In this document: one piece after another, positions 39,101 to 49,600 of the stretch
Numbering within the stretch: position 1 is the first letter of the stretch
Layout of the letters: every line of letters begins with the position of its first letter
From: Cheiracanthium punctorium
Lineage: Eukaryota; Arthropoda; Arachnida; Araneae; Cheiracanthiidae
Reading direction: 5' to 3'
Assembly (NCBI GenBank): GCA_038373885.1
Contig: JAWZYV010006201.1
Span: forward strand, 558,001 to 622,000
DNA length: 64,000 bases
Translations under genes and position numbers: made by a program
The notes under the pieces: generated by a model
Told to the model about the DNA's origin: nothing
Databases searched by the model: none
The model's input: the letters and a program-made list of their open reading frames with translations, nothing else

Positions 39101-42100
39101 ACAGACTGAATTATAAAATAACATGATAAAAGAACTTATTAAATTTTTAAGAAATAGATTTAAATAATTAAAACATCTAAAAAAAGGAAGAAGTAATTTG
39201 TATTAAACTAAGCAATATACAAAAATTAAATTGTGATGGTACTGAAATGCAGTTTGAACAAAAGTATTTTATTATAGAAAAAAGGGGGTACAGAAATATA
39301 ATAAAAAAAAAAGAAAACTACATGAATTGCTTCCGTGATAATAGAATATATTTTAAAATTCAGTCTCAGATTTTTTGGGGGAAAAGTTGGTCAAAACTAA
39401 AGAGCTTCTTTTCTGCAAGTTTTCTTCTAGTGCAATGTGGCTTTGCTCATTATTTTCTTTATCTTTCGCCATTTTCAACACCTTCTAATATAGCTTAGGC
39501 TAACTGTTTATTTCTGTAAAATCCTTCTTTATTCATTTTTTTAATCTATCATTTGCATTATTCAGCAATTTACCACAAACTTTTCGCTTGCATTTTCTTT
39601 CTCAGTCAATCATTGTCTTTTTCATCATTGTCATCGTTTCATCATTTTTTCTTCATCCTCTCTTTTCAATTGCTCTTCCTTTTTCATTCCTTCTCCTTCA
39701 AGACATAATTGGTATTTCATAGATGCTCCCCTAGCAAGTTTTAAGAGTTCTGGGGTTATTGGCATAAGTCCTACTTGAAAGCTGAGTGCATCTAATGTGT
39801 GAAGTTCAGCATTCAAAGTTCCTTCCAACATATTTGTTCTTTCTTCAGAAATTAATCTGTGAAAGAGAGAAAATCTTCTTTCTATGTCAGCATTGCCATA
39901 AGATACCGACAAGCACATCTTTATGATGTCTTGAATAACCGGGTATTTAAAAATGCTTTTGGAGAAACTAATTTCAAAAATTTCTCTTCAAAAATTATCT
40001 ATATGAATATTTGAAGTAAAATTAAGTTTTTCTGTTTGCAAAAGGTGCCATTCATCCATTAATGCACTTTGGTTTATATTGCCTGGCAACCTATTAGCAA
40101 TTTAAATTATATTTTGGCAGCTTATTTCATTTGGAATTTCTTCCATTTTAAAGAAGCTGAAAGACTTCAAGTGATTTACATTTGTCGTCAGCTTTTCTTT
40201 CAGGTATTTCTCAGATTCAATGTAGTGATCTCTAGCACCATGTAAAAATTCTTTTTTGTTCTTTTCAAATATCTTGCACAATTCAGTAACATCAGACCTA
40301 CATTTAATATCATTTAAAAAACAAACTATTTTCATCATCAAATGCTTGAAAATCAATGCTTTGAAATGCATCAAATGCTTGAAGAATTTTTTCGATGCAT
40401 CTCATCGTAAGTTAGCATGCACGACCATATAAATGCGTCTGCAACTCATTCTGACTAGCAGCAAGTCTATTTCGGCCAGTTTTTCCATGCCATCTGTATG
40501 CATGTACGTACGTGTGTACCTACGTATGTATGTATGTATGTAACTCTCATATCTCAAAAACTGTAGGTCGTAGAATGTTGAAATTTTATATTTAGGATTG
40601 TTCTATGATCTAGCTGTGCACCTCCCCTTTTGGTCTCAATCGAATGGATAGTTTATGTACAGGACTGCCCAAAAAATTCGAAATACATTATGCTCTCTAT
40701 GAGCCAAAATTCATTAAACTCGCATATCCCAAAAACTATTAGGCGTAGAATGTCGAAACTTTATATTTAGGAATGTTGTAACATCTAGTTGTGCACCTCC
40801 CCTTTCAGTTCCATTCGACTGGATAATTTATCTACAGGACCACCCAAAAGATTCGAAATACATTACACTCAATGGGCCGAAATTCATTTAACTCGCATAT
40901 CTCAAAAACTATTAGGCGCAGAATGTTGAAACTTTATATTTAGGTTTGTTGTAGCGTCTAGTTGTGCCCTTCCCCTTTTGGTTCCATTCGACTGGATAGT
41001 TTATCTACAGGACTGACCAAAAGATTCGAAATGCATTACGCTCTACGGGCCGAAATTCATTAAAGCGTATTTTAGAGGTATTGGGCTATTTCAAACGACT
41101 CAACTGATATATGCTGTTAAGAGTTACAAAATGAATTTCTCCATTAAAAGAAGTGTCTATCATTTACAGTTCTGCTACAGGAACACTCAAAAGATTTCCA
41201 ATACATTACGGTCAATGGCAATTTGAGGGGCATTCATCCATTTCAAGCACAATACCGTCCTACCATATAAGTTAGTTCTCAAAATATTTGGCTAGAAATC
41301 GATGAACCTTACTATTAGATATTTTATCTCTTTCAAACAAAATAAGTTAAGATGAAGTGCGGCAAAAATATTTTTGATTTAATGGACGTGCAAGGAAGTT
41401 GTGCTGTCCACATCAGATTTTTTACCTTCATAGTACTGACGTACTGCTTGAAAACCTTTATTAATATTTATTGATGCTTCACATAACAAACACCATAAAT
41501 TATTGGCATCTTTCTTTTTTGCAAGATGAAAGTGTGTATCCATTACTATATGCTGTTGACAGCCAACTATCCTGAAATGAGTGCTTCCCATCTTAACTTT
41601 TTCCCCAATTAAAAAAAAATTAAGTATTCAAAATAAACACACCAGACTCCTTTTTATACATGGTTTCTTATTAAGAAGAATTACTTAAGGAATTTGGCAA
41701 TCCATAACCGAATTTTGCTTAAATTCAGTAAATTCAAAAATATTAAAAGAAAAATTACACAGACACTGGATATCTCAAGTGATGAAAGCCATGTTGCACC
41801 AAATGTGTGTAAATAGATATGTTTATTATTTGATAGTGAATAATTGTTATGATTTTTTAAAAGTTATATATATTTTTAAGAAAATCTGTTGAATAAAATA
41901 CAAACAAAAAATTCTTATTTGTTATTTCAAAAAACAAAAACTTATTCCTAAAAATTGTGACTTTAGCAACCATTTTGTAAAAAAAGTGACTTTTAGTGAC
42001 TATGGGGAAAACTGACTTTTTGGTTGAAATAGTGACTAGTGAGAACCTTGCAAAGAATATAAAAATCATTCAACTTACCAAATACAACGATGAACAAAGT

Positions 42101-43649
42101 ATTCAATGAAACAACCCAGAAAACATGTTCCTGCAACAATGTAAGCACAGTAAATTTCAAACTGGCTTATTTTATCTAAATTCATAATTGATAACAATAC
42201 AAAGAAAGCAATTACAGCCAAAATTTTAAAAACTTACCAAAAAAACTAATGATCCATCTAACCCCAATAACTGGAAAAAAAAAAAAAAGTAATTAGAAAT
42301 AGTGACACATTCACTCATGACAAATTATATAAATAATAGAAACTGCGTTTACAAAATTAAATTTCATAGTTGAATACATACTCTTATGGTGGATTCAAAA
42401 AGGGAAGGGTATTTAAAAAACAGTTTTTCAAATTTTCGCCAACCCATTCGCCACATTTGATTTTGCCCGACGTCATTAGCAAGTACAACAGACAATATTT
42501 TCTCCATAATTTATTTTCTTTGGCCAAAATCATTTTATTTTCACTGTATTCACTAGCAATCAACAGAGCGACCCTGCAAAATTTCAGAATTCTACAACTA
42601 ACCGTGCTTGAGTTGTGTGATATACATGTACATACTTAGACACACCAAAATTAGCCAAAATATATTCAAAGTTGATTCAAATGGTACATACAAATATACG
42701 TAAGCAAGAAGTTGTCAAAATAAATTCTGGGATGGCCAAAATCTGAATACTGAAAATTTGTGCAATTGCAATACTTTCTTTACTTAGTGCAAGAAAGTGA
42801 AAAATATGTTTATTATTTAAAAATTTGTCATTCTTTAATAAAGGCTTGTTCACTTAAAACGGAAAATAACAAACTTCAATTTAGAAACAATAAATTAAAA
42901 AATTGAAAAAAATGTACAATTCCAGATACTTTTTATAAATAAACAGTGATCTTCCCAGACATTTGTCAGCCGGGCAGCACTATGAAGCAGCAAAGTATAA
43001 TTCTATCGAATTAGAGCATTCAGAATGATATGCTAATTTTTCTGCTGGGTGGTCAATAAAACTTGTTGGAGGATGCACCCAACCAGAAAGATCTAGGGAG
43101 AACCCTGATAAATATTAGCACACACACACACATCAGCTGCTTTGAATTCAATCTCAATCTTAGTTATTTAATACACTGAAATTTTTATATTCTGAGCATT
43201 ATCAAGAAGAAAATTTTGAAAAATTACATTAAAAGGATAAAACAAAGTTACTACATACTCGTTCCCAGGTTAATTCTTCAGCAGCGTGGTCCCATTCAAT
43301 AGGATTCCAATTGTTAACATCTGCTAAGACAAAAGAAAAAATTACTTAATAATAAGCAAATTATAATCAGAATTAGCTTCTTAAAAACTTTAGTATAAGT
43401 GTTTATACTTATACTAAAAGTGCTACTTCTCCAACCAAGACCTTAGGCATACTATCAAAACTACCCTTAAATCTATGTGTTAAGCTGATAATTGTTTTCA
43501 TTATAAGCTCAGAGATGCCAACCGTAGAAAAAGAAAAACAGGAGACTACCCCAAAGTTTCAACGAAAATGGTGGGTGAAAGATTTTAAATGATGTCAAAT
43601 GAGGAAAAATGTATTGTTACAGTGTTTTTATTTAAAATGGACTAAACTA

Positions 43650-43685
<36 letters not shown>

Positions 43686-46600
43686 ATATAATTCCTTCTC
43701 TGAAGCTCTTAAGTTTTGTAGTAAGGGTACATGGTTATTTCCAGAAACTGTCAAAATACTTTATTCATAATTTCATTTACAGTTTGTGCTAGTATTAACG
43801 GATAAAATCTCCATTAAACTCTGTTGAACTCTATTCTTGTTTTTCTAATGTTATTTTGGGTTTCATTTATTTAGAAAATATTGAATCCAAGAAAATCTTA
43901 AATCAAGAAACGTTTAAAATACATATATTGAGGCTCAGATGAACAAATTCCCTCTTACAGAAATAAATATGAATAAAATTTGAATGAAAAACTGAATAAA
44001 CTGATACTTAAAAGTAAAAACTGAAGAAAGAGGTAAAAAACAGGAGTCTGTTGAAAAACGGGAGAGTTGTCAGGTATGTAAGCTTAACACAACCCAATAG
44101 GAATGATTAGAGGTTAGCCATTTAAAATGCAAAGAATAATGTAGCTTAAAATAACCCTTCAGTTTAGGAAGCAACCAATATGTCTATTTGTGCAATAAAA
44201 AGCTCTAACCAAGAACAGTAAGTTATTTTTCATTTGTTGTTAGTTAAGTAATTACTGTCTATACAAATTAAATTTTTTCAATGGTGCTCACCTCAATTAA
44301 ATTTCCATTTTATAATTTAAGATTTTGTATAAGTGATGAATTGTAAATCAACCATTTTTTAAAGGTGTTGATTAGTGATGCAACGGATATCCAGCAAACA
44401 TACTGTATCCGGCCTACTATGCCAGATAATAGGCACAGTAGTCGGATATTACAAATATCCGGCAGTTCAATCCGGCCTAATAATGAGAGAAAACAAAGTT
44501 CTGTAAAAATATTTTGTTTTCAATAGTTTTTAGAATGTATTTTTATCATTCATAGAAAATTGGGGGAGGGGGGGGGGGGGGGGGGGGGGGGGGAGGGGGG
44601 GGGGGAGAATTAACTACTTCTATCTTTGGATTAAATTTTTGTGCATAAACACTGTTTTGTATCTTTGTAAGAATTATCCCCCCCCCCCCCTGGTAGAGAT
44701 TAAAAATAAAAAGGGAATAAACTAAAAACTTCAAGGGCCTAGAAGTGTCAGTTTTCTGCCAACGAATTGCTCACTTGAATCAAAGGGCAACAGGGTGCTT
44801 TTTCTTTACTAAAAGGTCATCAGGGTGCTGCACCCTGCAGACACTGCCTAGAGTGAACCCTGAAATAGCATTAGCAAAACTAGGAATCACATAATAGCTT
44901 TCCTATTATAAAGATTAAATTGCACCATTTGGGGAAAGAAAAATTATAGCCAAAAATAGCAAACTAGCAGCATTACAATGAATATCTTTATCCAAGATCT
45001 TTAAAAATGAGCATAAACTCATCTCTAGTTCATCGAGTAGACAAAAAAGTATCAAGAAAGTATTTTCAAAATTCTTACCTTCAGCACCATTGTTGCCTTC
45101 ATTAATATCAACATCCTCTTCATTTTCGAGACCAGGGTGATTCTGATCATCATCTGTATCTCCAGGGAGAGCAGCAGCAGAGGCGTGAGGAATGGCAGAC
45201 GCGGCTGATGAAGCATGCCCAGAATTCACAGCAGCGGAAGCTGGAGTTTGCAGCTGAGCAGCAGCCGGAAGAGAAGAACGACGCTGCTGACTGTAACTTG
45301 GAGGGGGAGAAGAAGAAGAATGGCGGGCCGAAGCACTGTGTGGCAAGGGGGGAGGTGAAGGGGATGAGCGGCGCTGCTGATCTAGTTCGCCCAAGAAGGA
45401 ATGCTGGAGTTGCGGAGAGCTAGGAGGTGGAGAAGGCGATGAACGCTGATGATGAATGAAATCACCAGACGACAGGGGTGAAGATGAATGATGCTGAGTG
45501 TAGATGGGTGAACCAGGTATTTGAATATTCATACGAGGAGGAGAGTGGCGATAGTGAGATATTGGAGAAGGTGAACGTCGAGGTTGACTAAAGTTGGCAG
45601 AAGTAGACATCGGAACGCTCAATTGTGGAGAAAGTTGAAGAGAAGTCGAAGGGGGTGATAATGAACGTCGTCTAACAAAATCGTTAGAATTCATAGAAGA
45701 AAGCGGGTGCTGTGAGGAACTTGGCGGAGGAGAAGGAGAGGAACGATGCTGGTTAATAAAATCACCAGAACTCAAGGGTGAATGCGGGTGATGAGATACT
45801 GGGGAAGGCGAGCGTCGATAGTTACTGAAACTAGCTGAAGCAGGTACCAGACTCTCGAACTCCGATGAATGAAGACTGCTGATTGGAAATTGATCTGACT
45901 GATCAGTGCTTGAAGAGGAGGAAGGAGACTGATCATTTGCAGTTGGTGGAGATATTTCAGAATCGACTGAATCAGCAGGTGGTGAGGCTGGAGCAGGATT
46001 TGCCGGAACAGCTGGAGCTGGAGGCTGATGATGGATATTTATTTGTACATTATTATTATTAAGATTATCAGCAGGAGGATCAACAATCTGATAAAGAAAG
46101 TCATTTTATACAACAGGATACTTTTAAAACAAACATAAAAAAGCAAAGTATAACATTCATGCAGAAATGATTCATAGAATAAAACAAAATATGGTAACCC
46201 TTGAAAAACAATGTAACCAATATTTAAAACATGAATGAAAACTTAGTTCAGTGCCAAATATTAGTCAAATCATATAAACACAAGAAAAAGATTAACACAA
46301 ATCACAATTCATTAAGTCTGTATTTATATTAATCATACTGAGACTTTCCTTCATTATTTTTGTTCTCCAATATTAATGTCTCTCAAATATTATCCATAAA
46401 ATGTGAAAGAATTAGTCTTTAAGACTAATTCTTTCACATTTAAGATTTGTTAGAACCTGTTTGCAATAAACAGCAGAAATAGAGTGGTCAAAAGCAGTGA
46501 AATCTGTTACATGGATTCTCTAAGAGAATTAAACAGTGCAACTTGAAGTGATTTTTAAAAATTTTAGTTTTTTTCATTTTATGTTTTGTTTGCAAAATCA

Positions 46601-49600
46601 TTGTTTTTTCATTTGGTGAAACATAGCTAAATTTTGTAGAGAATATAAGTTATTACAGTGCCCTGTTTAACACTTTCCAACAAGGTTGAAAAATGTTTAT
46701 GATTTCGGTATGTCTGTCCGTGCTCTAACTCGCGTAAATATGCATCGATTTCTACGAAATTTAAATATGTTAATTCTTATCTACTGTACCATGCACCCTA
46801 TTGAAAATGGTCTATGTAGCATTTGTAGTTTTTCTACAGGAGCACTCAAAATATTTCCAATATATTGCACTCTATGTCAAGTTTTTCTTTAAAGTGTATC
46901 TCCTTACTGTATAGTTGGGCTGATCCCTGACTTAAGGATAAAACTTTTTCTGCCATTACTACAAAAACATTGCAATGTCAAGGACAAAAAGCCTAGTAAT
47001 TTCTACACTTTGTACAATCCACTTGAAATTTTTAATAATTATGTATAAAAAATATAGAAATCAATTTGCGCTACTTTAAAAATCTGAAAATCCACCAGTT
47101 CCCTCACTTTTAAGCGATTTTTTTGCTATTTTCAGCCCATTTTATTTCCAAGAGTCAAAAAAGTGAATCATTTGCGTTCACCGTGATTCCGCGCACTTCC
47201 AGAAGAGCATGAAATTCAATTTGGGTACGTAATAAAAATTGAATATGAACTTATTTATTTTAGGTGGATTAAAATTAAATATATTGAATGTAGACAAATT
47301 TTCGTGAAGCATGTTTTCTAACGCCCGTTGTAAGTGCTTCCACAACAGGCTTTGACTTCTAATATTGTATTAAAAATTGAGTATGAAGTTATTTATTTTA
47401 GGTGGACGAAGATTAAATATATTCAGTGTAGACATGCTTTCGTCGGGTCAGTACTTATGTATTATGCCGGCGGTCATTTCCCCCAAACTATTTTTTCTGC
47501 AAATGTGTTGTCAAACTGTTGCCAATCATATTCAGAACCATCAATAATTTCATATGCCCGGCATTTATCTTGACGAAAAATCTGTTGTCTTGGCGGACCG
47601 CCAGGATAATACGTATGTACCCTTTCATCAAATGTTCTGTCTAGCATCTGTTATAATTGCCTCCACAACGGGCTTTGACTTCTAGTTTTAGAGATATTCT
47701 GCTATTTGAAATGTAACATATAAAATGTATGTTATTCACAGAGTTGCCAACCTGGCAAAGGCAAAAATCAGGAGGTTTTATTTTAAAAATCGGGAGACTT
47801 GTTTCTGGCAACAAAAATAAAAATAAAATAATAGGGGTTTGATGCAAGTTGATGTCAGAAAAAGATATCTTTGAGACACAGAAATTAACTTTGGTTCAGG
47901 TCTTCTATTAGGTAGGTAGTGGCTTATAAAAAATTTGGTAATTTGAAAATATTGTTAGAAAATACAAATTAGCAGTTATTTTTTAAGACATTGGAGTATT
48001 AAACAAAACAATGCCAAACTAAAAATAATTATTTTTAAGAGCAATGGAAAAAGATTGAAATTGGAATGCTTTAAAACATAAAGCTGCACTTTCCTCCTCT
48101 TCCCCCCCCCCCCCCATTATACGCTTGTCAGTGAAGCCTGAATTTCTTGGCATCACATAGGCATAGTTTTCTGGAACTAGTTTGCAGAAAAGGAAAAAAA
48201 AATGCCGAGAAGGGTTGCTTGCCATGACTGAACTTTTAAAAATGATTTCTAATTCGGAAAATCGCACTTTTTGTGTGATGAATGATAAAAATAAAGAGAA
48301 AATTAACAAATTATTGAAAATTGGGAGAAATGCATCCAAAATCAGGCTGGAGGGAGATCAAAGAAAAATCTGGAGTCACCTGCCAAAATACGGAAAGTTG
48401 TTCAGGATTACAAGATGAAGCTTTTCATCAAAAATTGTGTCTATAGTTAATAGTTTTTCTACAGAAATGCTCAAAATAGTTTCAATATAATACAGTCAGT
48501 AGCCATTTAGAGACAGGCATCTATTTAAAGCATATAATACTATCCTACAATATGACTAGCTAATAATCCGACGATGATCGTGTGCCTCCCTCAAAAGTTA
48601 TGCCAAAAGCCACCAATGCTGGCGACTTTTACGATAAATTGCCAAATATGGTGCGAAAAAAAAAAATGCTTTGAAAAATTGAACCGAACTTGGCGATATT
48701 TTCATTATTTGGCAATAAATCGAAAAAGGTACTTTATGTATTATCAAGACTGTCATTAATGCCAAACAATTTTTTTCTCAAATTTTCTGGCAAACTGTTG
48801 CCAATCGTATTCCGAACCATCAATAATTTCATGTGTTAGGCATTCATCTTGGCGAAAAATTGCTTGTCTTGGCAGACCACTGGAATTATAAGTAAGTAGC
48901 TTGAAAAATATCTAATCTGATTATATTAAGCTATGATGATTTTTTTGAGAATTTTGAAAATTCATTACTCGCACTGCAATTAACAGATTTAGTGCATTGT
49001 GTTAAAGAATGGCTAAGGGCTATCTGCCTAGGAGTGGGAGGGTGTTGCGTTGGTCGGAAGAATTTCTCCGAACGACGAAAATCCGTTAATGTGTTACAAC
49101 CCAAAACGGGTTAATTTATTTGCATGGAACAAAATGGCAAATTTTGCATCTTTAGAGCATGGAAAATTAATTTTAGACTGCTAACTCTTAAAAGAATAAA
49201 TTTCTCGCCCTCCATGCTCGACCGATACCGTTATGTTGTATAAAAGCAATATTTGTGTTTTCAACTTACCAGCAAGTTTGAGAGCTCTTTAGGATTTCGG
49301 TTTGCTTGTCTGTTCGGTGGTCTACCTGTCTAATGTTCTAACTGCTGTAAATATACACCGATTTGTGCGAAATTTATGTTTTTTCTATGTACAGTACCAT
49401 GTACCTTATTCAAAATGGTGTAAGTAGCATTTATGGTTCTTTTACAGGAGAAAGAAAATGCCATACATTGCACTCTATGGGCAGTCTTTCTTGAAAACGT
49501 ATATTAGAGATTGTCGGTTTTTTGAAAGAAAACGAAGTTGCCATATTATTAAGTCTCTAAAAATAATGCTCTCCATTGAGAATAGTGTCTTTATTATTAA

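Larger units (their letters stand above)
38794..42050 (-). mobile_element. hAT element relic with 6-bp flanking repeat, filling a MARCHF6 intron
   Basis: The reversed right end reads CAAGGTTCTCACT and the left end CGGGGGCCTCACT (9 of 13 matching, like the hAT pattern CAGGGTTCTCACT). CAAAGA flanks both sides (38788-38793 and 42051-42056). Related GTGACT/AGTGACC phrases lie inside both ends. Broken transposase pieces are on the minus strand (39631-41591), and a family A repeat (40387-41399) sits inside. The host intron runs 42078-38725, so only about 97 bp of it lies outside the element. Confidence 0.75.

Noticed and set aside
44353..44485. hAT-like left end with GATGCAACGGATATCC and repeated TATCCGGC phrases
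   Set aside because: Resembles known hAT termini, but no right end was found before the poly-G tract.
46399..46441. MicroRNA precursor
   Set aside because: The hairpin has a one-base loop and perfect 21-bp arms, unlike a Dicer/Drosha substrate.
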